A stretch of 64,000 bases of DNA from Vespula vulgaris (taxonomy: Eukaryota > Arthropoda > Insecta > Hymenoptera > Vespidae), in NCBI RefSeq assembly GCF_905475345.1, contig NC_066588.1:1409501-1473500 (forward strand), read 5' to 3'. Shown in pieces: positions 48,837 to 60,637 of the stretch. The notes below the pieces were generated by a model. That model was given only the letters and a program-made list of their open reading frames with translations. It was not told the origin of the DNA and did not search any database. Made by a program: the position numbers and the translations under genes. The stretch's first letter is position 1; every line of letters starts with the position of its first letter.

Positions 48837-48905
48837 TCATCGTCGTCATCGTCTTCGTCTTCGTCTTCGTCTTCGTTGTTGTTCTCGTCGTCATCGTCCT
48901 CGTCT
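48837..48905. repeat. (CGT)/(TCTTCG)n tract
   Basis: TCGTCATCG and TCTTCG units, CpG-rich; poly-Val/Phe on plus, poly-Thr/Lys on minus. Confidence 0.92.
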
Positions 48906-50505
48906 TTTGACCGTTTTTAAACAGTATTGTCGAACGTTACCACAACGACACAATGTTTACCAACGGGACAAAAAGGTCAGATTTGTACGTCGGAAACATC
49001 CCGTTCGTTCTTACAATGAACAACAATAAACAAACGCGTTCGATATCCACGTGTAACTTCGTTCACGTTTACACAGCTTTTGGAGATTTATTGTTGCCCG
49101 GAAAGATTCTTCTTCCTTGCTTTGAAAGCATCCCTTGTGTATTTTCTTCAAAATAGTATCATCGAGTCATCGTATAAGAGATAAAAATTCTTTATAAAAC
49201 GTCCGCCTATCAAATGAATCTAAATTTAAGTTTAACGAAAGTTAGACGTAGGTTTTGTTCCTAAACTGTAAAAACAAAAGTCAATTTTGATGTAGAGTTC
49301 TATATACGAGTCATTATCGCGAGACTCTTTTCAACGTAGGAAATACAAAAAAAAAAAAGAAAAAAAGAGGAAGAAGAAAAAGAAGAAGAAGAAGAGGAAG
49401 AGGAGGAGGAAGAAGAATTTCTTTTTGTCCTGAAAATGCCGACAGGAGGCTCTAGACCAGTTCTGCCGACGATACTTAGCCCTTAGACACCTGGCAGCCC
49501 CGAAGCTTTCTCTCCCATCTTCTTCTACCTTCAGAAAGTGTAGAATAGAAAATTATGTGGACGAAGGGAGATGACGCGTGGTCTTCGAGAGGAACCTCAC
49601 AAATCACCATCGGCCATTATTTCGATCCCTTCGTTTCTCTGGCAAAATATAATGTATCTACAACGAGCGCAGCGTTCTTTAAAAAAAAAAAAAAAAAGAA
49701 GAAAAAGAAGGAGAAGTAGAGAAAAAGAAAGAAAGAAAGAAAAACAAAGATAAGGAAAAGAAAAAGAAAAAAAGTAACATTAAATATCGCATTGAAATAT
49801 TGAAATACGTCGTAGTAACTTTTAATAAAAATTCATTCATATATATATATATATCCAACTTTTAATCTATTTTTTAATAATTTCAAAATTCCAGGAGAAA
49901 ACGATAAAGAGAAATGAATTTCACTTCTCGTCGGTCGTTTTACGCGGTTTTAAGTGGGGGAGCTCGGTGGCGCGTATGGCGGCTATGAGAAGCCGATTAG
50001 CTTGAGACTGTGTTAAATTCTCTTGTAGGCGCGAAGGACGGTGGCAGGGACGACGTCGACGATGGCGGTAGTGGTTCCAATGGTTACGACGGTGGTGTGC
50101 CGGTAGAGGCAAAACGGACGATCGTACTCGAGGACATAATTTACGCTTGGGAAAGGGCGAAGTAGCGACAGCATTAGTAGCTAAGTGGGACCCTACGTTA
50201 TCCTATATCCCTTGTGGAGGATTGCACCTTTGTGAGAGCTTACGTGCATGCACGAATATACGTATGTATCTCTGCTACGTTTGTTTGAGTAGGTATATGT
50301 AGATATCTATGTATATACTTAAATATATATATGTATGTGTGTATACATATATGGACGAATCCTCTCCTTCGAAGCGATTCCTATCTGCAGTGGGCCACTC
50401 GCCACGATGGAGAACACCAAGAACCATACAGATTACGATCTTCCATCCTAACCACCGGGACGAGAGCGAGCCTTTAAGGTAAAAAATGCTCGCGTTGTCC
50501 ACCTT

Positions 50506-50522
50506 CTCTCTCTTTTTCTCTC

Positions 50523-50571
<49 letters not shown>

Positions 50572-50575
50572 TTCT
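50506..50575. repeat. (CT)n microsatellite
   Basis: About 28 units with TT and GT interruptions. Confidence 0.95.
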
Positions 50576-50798
50576 CCTTTCCCTTTTTCCTTTCTCTCTT
50601 ATTGTCACGCTTCTTGTTATTGTTATTGCTTCTGCCCGTTATCATTGTCACCGTCGTTATTGTTGCTGCACCATGACGCGCTTACGCGAAACGATACGAC
50701 TTCGCGCTCTTTCGAAATACGCATTATAATACGAAGGGCATTACCATTCGCCGCATAAAGCGAAGTGCACGCGATAAATCAACGTATACCGGGCTTTC

Positions 50799-50804
50799 TT
50801 CTTC

Positions 50805-50864
<60 letters not shown>

Positions 50865-50900
50865 TTCTTCTTCTTCTTCTTCTTTTTCTTCTTCTTCTTC
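50799..50900. repeat. (CTT)n trinucleotide array, about 100 bp
   Basis: The longest trinucleotide array here; poly-Leu on plus, poly-Arg on minus. Confidence 0.97.
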
Positions 50901-52318
50901 GTCGATCGACGAAAATATTCCTTAGGGCTACGTGCTCGAGATCTGTTACTCGGCGATCGCCAAGAATCACTTTGAAATCACGATCTATAGGCGTCGTTCG
51001 AGAGTCGATATAACGAGCCTTAGTGCGCGGTAGCACAAAGAGAGATCGATAGGATAGATCGATCGATGGATCATAGAGATCCAACGTCGATAGGAACTAT
51101 CTCGTTATATCGATTTGAAAGAAAATCAATAATATGCGAACCATCCAAAAATATTACTTATTATCATCTTTATGAAATTTGTTTAGCGAAAATATTTGAA
51201 TTGTTTTACGATCTACACCTGGTTCGAAATGATAACCTAAGAATTCGAGAGTCTACTTTCGGAACGTAAGATTTCTAAATCCGTCGCTATTTAAGACCGA
51301 TCGGATATGGAGGCATTCGAATATATTAAAAGAAAACGATCGAACATTTAGAAGCCGGCCGGTGTCTCGCGCGTAGTGTGTACGTATGTGTGTGTGTGTG
51401 TCTCCCTTTTTTCCCCTCCTCCCGCCACCTTATAAGCCCCACTGTCCACCCACCCTTGCTCTTTCCTTTCCTCGATTAATTAGACCCAAAATGGCCACCG
51501 TCGTTCTCTCGCTCTCCTGGACCACCATTTTATCTGAGGTGTTTCACCGGCCGGATTCGACGTTAAGCGTCGAACGTGGTCGCTCGTAAAGTAGAGATAA
51601 GTCGCCGCCTACCAGAAAGGATCGCCGAAACGGCAGCAGCTGCACCGTAGATATTATGGCGCCGAAAGGAGGCTGGAAAGGATAAATCCTTGGAGATTAG
51701 ATCGTGGGTCCTGGCTCGAGTTTCCAACTCGAAGAAATAAAGAGAAAGAAAGAGAGAAGTCAACGCGAACTTCCAAAGTTTTACATCGAAAGTTTAACTC
51801 TTAATGATATTAGAAGAACGTACTTACCTAAGCTAAGTTTCTAATCTTGATGTTAATCATATCGATAAAACACGTCCTAGGTAACTCGTTTGAAACTCTA
51901 CTGGTATCGTAGAGCGAAATTGAAATTGAATTGAACTTTCGAGTCGAACAAATTCTTGATTCCCGAGACTTGTATCGAGTCGAGTCCTGATTAGAGTCTA
52001 AGTTAGAGCGAATAAATACCGTTCGTTAAGAGCCATTTCGTTCTCAATGGGAAATCTAAGATGGATAATCCTCTTAACTAGATGTACTGGTACAAACATA
52101 TCTACTTACTTTACATGACTAATCACGATATTATCATTCGTCGAACGTAGGTATCTGATTGGTTTAGAAACGAGTAAACGAAAGCGGAACGGATTTGACG
52201 AGGAACGAAGAAATGTAAAGGAAAGGAAAATGCTGTTAATCGCATAGCTCGCTTGCCGTCCAAGGCTAAAAGCGTGCTTAGCGAATGAGAAACTTAGACG
52301 CGAAGTGCTAATTTTCTT

Positions 52319-52320
<2 letters not shown>

Positions 52321-52379
<59 letters not shown>
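52321..52379. repeat. (CT)n microsatellite
   Basis: About 27 perfect units. Confidence 0.97.
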
Positions 52380-52381
<2 letters not shown>

Positions 52382-53407
52382 ATTAAGGACAATTACGAGC
52401 TCGTACGAACGATTAAAACAGGCCGCTCGCCTTAGAAGAAGCTCGGATCTGACTCTAGTTCTACCATGGCGGGTCTTTACAAGCCGTTGAATATCGCGAA
52501 AATCGTGTTTACAACGGCGCGTAACGTTTCGTTCCCTCGTTATCCTTATCGTAACATGCGCGTTAAGTATCGTGACGGGATATCAAAATATCGTTGAGAA
52601 AGTCAACGAAGACTATAGGAATAATCTTCCATAAAAAGAAAAAGAGAGAAAACTATTCGCAGATCGAAAGAGAACAGAATTTAATAAAATGATGATAAAT
52701 TAACGTAACTATATTAAATAAGATAAGAATCTCTAAATAGAATGAACAAATGACATGTAAATCGTTATAAAATCGCTCGTTATAATGTAACACGAAAAAT
52801 CATGTCGAGTATGGGTATCCGCACAAAATATATTCTCTTTCATCCCAGCTAAAAAAGAAGAAAAAAAAACCATAAAGATAGTTTCAATTCGAACGTATCT
52901 TTTCGTTGTGAATAGGAACGAACGAAGGCATCGATGTTGAACGAATAAGAAATAAAAAACAAGAAGAAGAAGAAGAAGGAAAGGAAGGAAAAGAAAAGAC
53001 AAAAAAATATGAAGGAGGTAGGTACGTAAAAGAGGCACGCATGGTGGCTAAGAACGTAGCGAAGAAAACGAAATAATTGCCTTCTTAAAGTGGCACGAAG
53101 GCACATAATTTCTCACGAAAGGGGGCGAGATTCTCTGGAGCGAGCGAACGAGAGAAAGAAAGAAGAAAGAAGGAAGGAAATAAATAAAGGAGAAGAAGAA
53201 GGAGAAGAAGATGGCTTCGCGGTAAAGAGGGACCAATTTCGTCGCTAAAAGGGACGAGTATAATAATGCAATTATTGGCGCTCCATCTCTCTCTCTGCGT
53301 CTGCATGTTGTGCATGCGCCTCAGAACGCCGTTCTTATTAGCAGGCAATATTTTAATCTCAAATTGGATCTAATGACGTTCGTAATTCGCGTGAGCCCAC
53401 CGGCCTC

Positions 53408-53412
53408 TCTTC

Positions 53413-53445
<33 letters not shown>

Positions 53446-53545
53446 AATCTCTCTCGCTCTCTCTTTCGCTCTCTCTTTATCTCTGTAGCTCTCCCTCCCT
53501 CTCTCCCTCTCTCTCTCTCTCTCTCTCTTTTTCTTTCTTTTTCGA
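53408..53545. repeat. Interrupted (CT)n tract
   Basis: CT units broken by TGT, AAT, GCT, CCT and TTT variants. Confidence 0.93.
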
Positions 53546-54310
53546 TCGAAGAAACTCTTCGATCGTACTCTTCTCTTTCGCTCTTCTTATCCGTCGCTTA
53601 TTATAAGATACCCAATGAATTTCTTTTTCAATGAAAGATTTTCTTCTTCAAACAAAACGATATCGTATTATCATCGTTATTCAAGAGAAACAAATTAACT
53701 GTCACATGCCAGTTGTTATATACTCTTATCTTATATAAATCGATGTAATTTCAATTATATCCAACAGTAGGTAGGATAGGAAGGAAACATCTTGGAATTG
53801 ATTGGAAAGGGTAAAGAAAATCGCTCAATCGTGAGAATCGATTTAAGAAACGATTGAATCGTTTCGTAAATAATAATCCTATAATTCGCACCAAGTATCA
53901 CAGAGTCGGATCACTGACAAATGATAGCCGTGTGAACGCTAAAAACGGATAATGAAGAGTCTCTTATGAGAGCGCCAAATTTGAACACGCGTTCGTGCGT
54001 TTGGAAGTTTTAAGTCGATGTCGTTTGCAAGAAACATCTGCGGTTAAGAAAGAGAAAGACAGATAGATAGAGAAAGAGAGAAAAAGAGAGAGAGAGAGAG
54101 AGAGAGGCGAAGAAAATGAACAAAAAAGAGAGAAAGAGAGAGAGAAGATTTCTTCTGGTACGCGTTCATCTCGGCGAGATCTCGAGGGCGTGACGAGATA
54201 CGAGAGGCAGAGTCAAGAAAAGAAAAGAAAAAAAAGGAACAAAAAACAAAAACTGATTGCAGGTACCCACGAGCAGCACTCAATTCAGATAATGGAATGA
54301 CTTGATCGTA

Positions 54311-54398
54311 CTACCACCACCTTCATCACCAACACCGCCACCGCCACCACCATCACCACCACCACCACCACCACCAGCACCATCACCATCACCATCAG
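54311..54398. repeat. (CCA)n/(TCA)n tract
   Basis: Reads poly-Pro/Ser on plus and poly-Gly/Asp on minus. The flanks on minus (ORF 54280-54519) are protein-like (HGIGVSWLEMPHPAWQF), but no gene is claimed. Confidence 0.93.
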
Positions 54399-54994
54399 GT
54401 TCGTCTTCGCGCGTACACCGTCCATCAGCCTCAAGGCCTTTTACCCAGGCCGGAATAAATTGCCATGCAGGGTGCGGCATTTCCAACCAGCTTACGCCGA
54501 TTCCGTGCTTGTATACCACCTAAGTATCCGCGATTGGTATCCCATTTAAGGTGGCTTTCATTCTCATTAAAACCACCGCGATCGAACGAAACGCATTTAT
54601 TATCCTCTTCCTCTTCCTCCATCTATTCCCCACCTTCAACTCTTTCTTCATTTCACCCATACGTTTTTCCACGTTACGGATACGAACATGGCATTTTTCT
54701 TTCGAAATTAGATGACATTTGTTTTTATATAAAAAAGAAGAAGGAAAGAGAGCATTGATTTACTTACGGATAGAAAGAAAGAAAAAAAGATATATATATA
54801 TATATATATAGAAAGAGAAAGAGAGAGAAAGGGAAGAATCCGTCCTAGATTAGAAGAGCGTTTTTGCGCAGAATCACTCTGTGAGAGATCTCACGAGACG
54901 AGTATCGTTTTGCCAACGAGATAACGCACGCCTTCGGTGCCTCTTTCACAATCACGAAAGACGCATACCTATTTACGTATATATGTACATTGTG

Positions 54995-55038
54995 CATACG
55001 TAAGTAAGTAAGTAAGTAAGCAAGTAAGTAAGTAAGTA
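54995..55038. repeat. (GTAA)n tetranucleotide array
   Basis: About ten units with one GCAA variant. Confidence 0.95.
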
Positions 55039-55305
55039 CGTATACAGTACAATACGGACAAATCGAAATCGATACGCAGCTTCTTCTCGCTCGAGGATAA
55101 TTTCAAGTTGGATCTATGAATCTTCCTCTTTTGCATATTCTCCTTCCTTCTTATAACACGTTGTTATATTCAGAATATACCCCGACATACACTATTATTG
55201 CTTTTCATTTTATGTATGTACTCTTCAACGTAAAATCATTTAGTATCGCATTATAAAAAAGAAAAAATAAAAGAGAGAGAGACAAAGAATGAGTAACAGT
55301 GAGAA

Positions 55306-55307
<2 letters not shown>

Positions 55308-55355
<48 letters not shown>
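55308..55355. repeat. Compound (TA)n(CA)n microsatellite
   Basis: About 14 TA then nine CA units. Confidence 0.95.
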
Positions 55356-55633
55356 TATAAAGAGATTGCTATACCAAGAAGACAATGGTTTAAATTTGAA
55401 ATATAAAAAGTAGAGGATGAGCTGGCAAAAATCATTCAACGAGGATGGAAACTAACTCGTGATGGTGTTAAACGAAATAGAAGGGGGAAAAAAGGAAAAA
55501 AAGAAGAAAATAAAAGATACAAAGTGAGAGAGAAAGAGAGAGTGAAAGAAAAAGGGATAGCTTAAAAAGCGCAGCGTGGCGATGGCGGACGGAACGATCT
55601 AACTCGGCTTAACTACATAACTACATCTTTCTT

Positions 55634-55828
55634 TTACGTTCCACCCGAGTAGGGCCCGCGGCCACTTACCTTCTTCACCCTTTGCCAGCTTCGCCCTCTG
55701 TTCCTTTCCCTTTCTCTCTCTCTCTCTCTCTCTCTCTTTTTCTTTCTCTCTCTCTTTCTTTCTTTCCTCATCCGTACGACTTTGTCTTCTCCTGTTTTCT
55801 CCCTCTTCTCTCCTTTCTCATCAGCCAT
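55634..55828 (-). other. Basic open frame crossing a (CT)n tract, with a strong donor
   Basis: ATG frame MADEKGEKREKTGEDKVVRM, then a microsatellite-encoded RE/RK run, then RGRSWQRVKK followed by a near-consensus donor AAGAAG|GTAAGT at 55669. The composition is typical of a purine-rich tract. Only the N-terminal 20 residues and the donor argue for coding. Confidence 0.12.
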
Positions 55829-55913
55829 CCCCCTTCCCTTCTTACGTCCGCGCTATATCTTTCTCTCCCTCTTCCTCTTTCACCTTCCACGATCATCCCA
55901 GTCTCTCTTTTCG

Positions 55914-55946
<33 letters not shown>

Positions 55947-56175
55947 GTATCTGTATCTATCTCTCTTTCTCTCCTTCTCTCATACTCTCTTTCTCGTTCC
56001 TACTCTTCCTTCCTCGTTCGTTGCACCGCCTTTCTGCGTTACGGTGCGATCCAGCGGAGTCGTCGGCACGGAAAAAAGGCGGCCCTAAAAGAACTTCATA
56101 TTTTTTATGCCCTGACAGCGACTTGGGTGGTCCAAAATGGCCGCCCAATGATGTAATATAGTGCTCTCGCTACGA

Positions 56176-56179
<4 letters not shown>

Positions 56180-56227
<48 letters not shown>
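56180..56227. repeat. (CT)n microsatellite
   Basis: About 23 perfect units; another (CT)n lies at 55914-55942. Confidence 0.96.
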
Positions 56228-56230
<3 letters not shown>

Positions 56231-56371
56231 CGAAGAGAAGATGCTCAAAGTGAACGCGTTTAAAAATGCAAACTTTCTTTTCCTTTTCTTCTCCTCCCAC
56301 TTTCCGCGCCTCTGGAAAACGCAGGTGTTTATAATGTTACCCTTGTTGTTATTTGCAATCTATGTATATCG

Positions 56372-56391
56372 AAAATGGCAAAAATGGCGGA
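56372..56391 (+). promoter_or_regulatory. Paired YY1/Pleiohomeotic-type words
   Basis: AAAATGGC at 56372-56379 followed directly by AAAAATGGCGG ending at 56390. Another AAAATGGCCGCC lies at 56134-56145 and AAAATGGCG at 57618-57626. The AAnATGGC(C/G)GC word matches the known consensus of YY1 and its insect orthologue Pho. Binding itself is inference. Confidence 0.35.
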
Positions 56392-57271
56392 CAGCCAACG
56401 TATACACGGTTACGTGCAAGAAAGACTTTCGTGGACCAAGATCGAACGCGTTGCCTTCCGGCGACGGACGATAATTGTCTGCCGCGCGTGGACGGTTAAT
56501 AGTATAGGTGTACCGAGGCGCGAACTCTTCTCCCGCATCAATAACGATGAAGAACGTGTTAATATCGTGTCGAGATAGTTAAGCGTTAGGTTTCACGTAC
56601 GTTAGCTTAAAAAAACTTTTTGAGATAAGTGTAATAAGAAGATAGTTATACGAGCGTGAAAATCGATTGGTTGTAATTTAATAAAGCTAATATAAAAAAT
56701 ATTTTTTTATTATAGAAAGATTAAAAATATCTATGCAAAACGGTCCATGGGTTATTTTAATTGGAATGATTAATTGATGCTTTATTCATATTCTTTTTTG
56801 GATAAAAGGATTAGATTACGGTAAGACATCGTTGACCTCCTATAAACAAGTACTTTGACACATACGCATACATCATACGTAATCATTAAAATATAAAATT
56901 CTAAGTCGTTATCACAATATCCATCGTTTATATTTTGATAGTGTTCGCTTAATTTTAACATTACCAATTTTTTCCGAAATATTTATTACTTCAATAACAA
57001 TTTTAATTCTCAATTATGAATATAGTCGATGTAAAACGTATTACTTTTTATATATACTCGATCAATGTTCTACAACGTGTTAAAGATGTTCGAATCTTTT
57101 CCCAGGTTGTTCTGTATCATTAAGAAAAAAAAAAAAAGAAAAAAGAAAGAAAGAAAAAAAGAAAAGGAAAGAAACGTAATTTCCGATGTTTCAGGTTGGG
57201 CCGAGCTTTCTGAAGTTGGAAGAGCGCTTCCGAAATGATTTCCGAGAGAAATAAGTCGTATCCTGATCGCT

Positions 57272-57357
57272 ATGAGTCGGAATCTGAGTCGGAATCGGAG
57301 TCGGAGTCGGAGTCGGAGTCAAAGTCGAGTCGAGTCGAGTAGAATAGAGTAGAGTCG
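57272..57357. repeat. (GAGTCG)n hexanucleotide-like array
   Basis: GAGTCGGAGTCG units with AAT and AAA variants decaying into GAGTCGAGTC and AGAGTAGAGT. Confidence 0.92.
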
Positions 57358-57664
57358 GCACTACCATTTGCGGTACTTCACCAATTCCACGCCCATCCGA
57401 AAGTTTTACGAGCGTAGCTGCGCCCTCGGTTCGCCGAGCTATGTTTATCCACTGGCACCGGGAAATCTCGGTTAAGTCGATGCGGTACGGAAACCGCAAT
57501 ATTCTTTCCTCTTCCATTGCCAGCAACCCAGCGACGATCGTAACCGTCGCGTCGAAGGGCCACCGACGAATTAGGATCGGACGCCGAAATGGGCGGAAAA
57601 GGCGGCGTAGCTTCTCGAAAATGGCGTTAAAATCGTCTCACGAACGATATTATTCGTCTTAGGT

Positions 57665-58107
57665 CGAAGCCAAATTTTATGACTAACCATAATATCCTGA
57701 GAAAGAGAAAAGAGAGAAAGAGAGAAAGAAAGAGAGAGAGGTCGAAGTTCGATTTCCGGTGAAGACGTAGATATAGGCGAGAAGAGAGAAACGAATTTCG
57801 AATGTGGCGCCAAAAAGTCGAATGCACAAATTGCAGAGGGCGCAGGTAATTTATCTTTTATTGTGATATTGACAATGATTTGAATAATGACATTGATGAT
57901 TGAAATCAAATTTTACGACAAGCTGTAACACCCTGCGAGACAGAGAAAGAGAGAGAAGTTGAATTTCCATTTCCGATGAAGACATAGGTACAGACGTAAA
58001 GAAGAGAAAAATGAATTTGGCGGCAAAAAGTGGTGTGCTCGAATTGCAGAATGCGCAGATGATTCGTCTTTAGTAATAATATTAATAATAATTTCAATAA
58101 TGATATT
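57665..58107. repeat. Tandem duplication, about 236-bp period, diverged
   Basis: Unit A starts with CAAATTTTATGAC at 57671 and unit B with CAAATTTTACGAC at 57907. Both contain a GA-rich tract, then GATTTCC.GTGAAGACGTAG / CATTTCCGATGAAGACATAG, GGCGCCAAAAAGT / GGCGGCAAAAAGT, AATTGCAGAGGGCGCAG / AATTGCAGAATGCGCAG, and a final TTTGAATAATGACATTG / TTTCAATAATGATATTG. Identity by eye is roughly 75-80% outside the GA tract. Confidence 0.88.
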
Positions 58108-58336
58108 GGATAAGAAAGAAACGTAAGGAAGAAAAAGAAAGTCAAATAAGAAGACAGAGAGACAGACAAGAGAGGAGAGAGAGGGAGGGAAAGAGAGAAA
58201 AAGAGAGAAAGGAAAAAAAATAAAAGAGAGATGAAGAAGTGCAGAAGCGTTTAGCGCTGGAAGCGATTGGTCGACGCCATTACTCACGCCGTTTGCGCCT
58301 GCCACATGGCTCGATGGGTCCAATCTTATCCGTACC

Positions 58337-58411
58337 TTCTCCTCCTCCTCCTCCTCCTCCTCCTCCTCCTCCTCCTCCTCCTCCTCCTTCTTCTTCTTCT
58401 TCTTCTTCTTC
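58337..58411. repeat. (CTC)n to (CTT)n trinucleotide array
   Basis: About 17 CTC then nine CTT units; poly-Pro/Ser or poly-Leu on plus. Confidence 0.96.
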
Positions 58412-58569
58412 TTCGTTTCCTCTCTTACCTTTTTCGCTTCGTCCTTCGTACGATCTTGTTCCGTTCTCTCCTTTCTTCTCTTCTTTTCTCTTCTCTTCTC
58501 TTTATAGAAAACTCTCGCCTTCTCTCAAGCGCAAAGTCTGACAGCTGTATCGCATCGACATTCTGAAAT

Positions 58570-59026
58570 TCTCACCTCTTTCAGCTACTTCTTTCTGTTA
58601 ACGAAGCAAGGAACAACGTCTAGACGGTCTCTTTGTAGATATCCGACGTTATGAAGACGTTACCGGTAACGATAACGCGACAATGACGACAACGACGACG
58701 ACAACGACAACGACGACATACGAAGCATTCTTCGAGCAATACGAACATTATCTGATGCCTCGACATACGTCTTCAGGTTGACAGTCGATCGTTAAGAGAA
58801 CCAGAATCAGAAATCCGAAGGAAGAAATCCTTCTCTCCTGATCGTTTTCATTCCTCAATCTTTTTTAAAATGTCTTCCTTTATTATTGAATTTTGGGACA
58901 TAACTTAATTTCGAATAACTTACGAATAGAAAATTATGGGACTTTTTATTAACCGAACGAAAATAACGTTCTCTCGTATTACTCTGCTCGATGATGATGA
59001 TTTTTTTTTAAATATAGAGTGTCTTA

Positions 59027-59030
<4 letters not shown>
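58570..59030. other. No gene seen
   Basis: (CGA)/(CAA)-rich patch at 58680-58720, then AT-rich DNA leading to the (TA)n before the 199-bp repeats. Confidence 0.6.

Positions 59031-59071
<41 letters not shown>
59031..59071. repeat. (TA)n microsatellite
   Basis: Precedes copy A of the 199-bp repeat; a second (TA)n(CA) at 59450-59480 follows copy B. Confidence 0.95.
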
Positions 59072-59080
<9 letters not shown>

Positions 59081-59082
59081 AC

Positions 59083-59441
59083 ATTTAATTTTCTACATAA
59101 TTCTTTGAGATACAAAATACATTTCAGATTCCGCATAAGACTTTTAATAAATCAATTGAATACACGAAGAAGGTAAGAAAAATAATTTTTTCATTAAAAA
59201 TGAATAAAACTGACTAGATGGACTGTGTCCTTAATTATATTATATATGTGTATATGTATATATATATATACACACAAACATATTTAATTTTCTACATAAT
59301 TCTTTGAGATACAAAATACATTTCAGATTCGGCATAAGACTTTTAATAAATCAATTGAATACACGAAGAAGGTAAGAAAAATAATTTTATCATTAAAAAT
59401 GAATAAAACTGACTAGATGGACTGCATCCTTAATTATATTA

Positions 59442-59475
<34 letters not shown>
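59083..59475. repeat. Tandem duplication, 199-bp period, two copies
   Basis: Copy A starts at 59083 and copy B at 59282 (ATTTAATTTTCTACATAATT). I count about five substitutions over roughly 150 bp (for example TTCCGCA/TTCGGCA and CTGTGTCC/CTGCATCC); a (TA)n(CA)n tract separates the copies. Each copy carries AATAAA twice on the plus strand (TTAATAAATC and GAATAAAACT). A third, more diverged copy is at 60270-60405. Confidence 0.9.
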
Positions 59476-59479
<4 letters not shown>

Positions 59480-59482
<3 letters not shown>

Positions 59483-60265
59483 GAGAATTTTATTTCTCTA
59501 ACCGTGTTACTTCAATAGCCAATGTGTTCTGTGCTGCTTCTTCATTACGTGACGATATTACCAACGTTTTCTTGCGAGCAATAAACGTGGACTTCGCGAG
59601 AAGTCCAACCAGATGTCACCGGAAAGCGTCATATACGCGACCGCAATTTCAAATATTAGCACGGATCTCTCTGCGAATAAAGCGAATGGGAGTGAGAAAA
59701 TTTCCCCCCTTTCGTAATATCGCGGCTTTTTTTTCCTCCCCACAGCGCTTTTCCGTAGACGACACGTGCGCGAAACGACTTATAAAACTTTCACCGTGCT
59801 TCGACAGCATCCGAACAAAAGTCGTTTTCTAAAAACGACTATCGATGTCGTTCACGATTTCGTTTACATAGCGAATAACTAAATTCATCCCCTATCGATA
59901 CGACGCATGTAAATACGATATATCGTTTAATTTTGACGATAATTACGATACAGTATTCACTCTAATTTTATATATACCAAGATATTTGATAGATCACTTT
60001 GGAAGAATTAATGCTGCTAATGATAACAATATGTAATAATCTGACAAAAAATAATTTATAATATAACACTAATAACTTTTTAAACGACGTACACACTTCA
60101 ATACGATATACCGTATAACGTTGACATCTACCAACTCTATTACGAGATCTAATCATTAACTTTCCATGCGACGATACGATGTATAAAAGAACTGCCGATA
60201 ACACAGATCGCTACATTACCATTTGACGTTACATACGATCAACTTATTGCGTCATCGATTCGCCC
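59480..60265. other. No gene seen between the repeat copies and NACA
   Basis: 59500-59830 is complex and GC-richer, with an open plus frame (59524-59832) beginning MFCAASSLRDDITNVFLRAI and no other support; 59840-60265 is AT-rich. Confidence 0.5.
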
Positions 60266-60269
60266 TTCT

Positions 60270-60405
60270 TTAATTTTCTACATTCGAGATATAAAGTATA
60301 CATTTCAGATTCGACATAAGTATTTTTAATAAATTAATTGAATACACGAAGGTAAAATAGTTTTTCCATAAATGAATAAAACTGAATGGATGTACTGTGT
60401 CCTTA
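60270..60405. repeat. Third, diverged copy of the 59.1-59.5 kb repeat, at the NACA 3' end
   Basis: Matches the 199-bp unit along TTAATTTTCTACAT, CATTTCAGATTCG, TTAATAAAT, AATTGAATACACGAAG, AATGAATAAAACTGA and CTGTGTCCTTAAT, with small deletions. It ends 5 bp before the TTTATT that is the NACA poly(A) signal on the minus strand, so it lies immediately downstream of the gene. Confidence 0.85.
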
Positions 60406-60410
60406 ATGTA

Positions 60411-60416
60411 TTTATT
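60411..60416 (-). terminator. Probable NACA poly(A) signal
   Basis: AATAAA on the minus strand (TTTATT on plus), 222 nt past the NACA stop codon. It is the first canonical hexamer I see in the 3' UTR direction and gives a 3' UTR of about 240 nt. The cleavage site is not determined. Confidence 0.6.
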
Positions 60417-60637
60417 TGTTTACTCCGTATGAATTATGTACATACACGTAAATTTAGATTCCCGAGAGATTGCCAGGATTATCTCTATTTGGGGCTTCGT
60501 CTTACGGAATTATGTGGTTTCTTGCAATGCGATGAGAAAAAGAAAGAAATGATGAGTTTCCGATGATGCATAGATGATTCAATAGTGATTTCAAAATACA
60601 GGCTTCGTCATAGCATAACCATTTCTAAAGAGCTTCA

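Larger units (their letters stand above)
44900..55600. other. No gene supported: repeats and short complex islands
   Basis: Islands at 45000-45250, 46740-46890, 47800-48110, 48660-48800, 49430-49640, 49930-50260, 51240-51720 and 52390-52570 are GC-richer and contain several ATGGC words but no lasting frame. The rest is AT-rich or microsatellite. Confidence 0.5.

Noticed and set aside
59209..59225. TGACTAGATGGAC in the 199-bp repeats, similar to the miR-279 5' end
   Set aside because: Only the first nine bases agree and no hairpin partner is seen.
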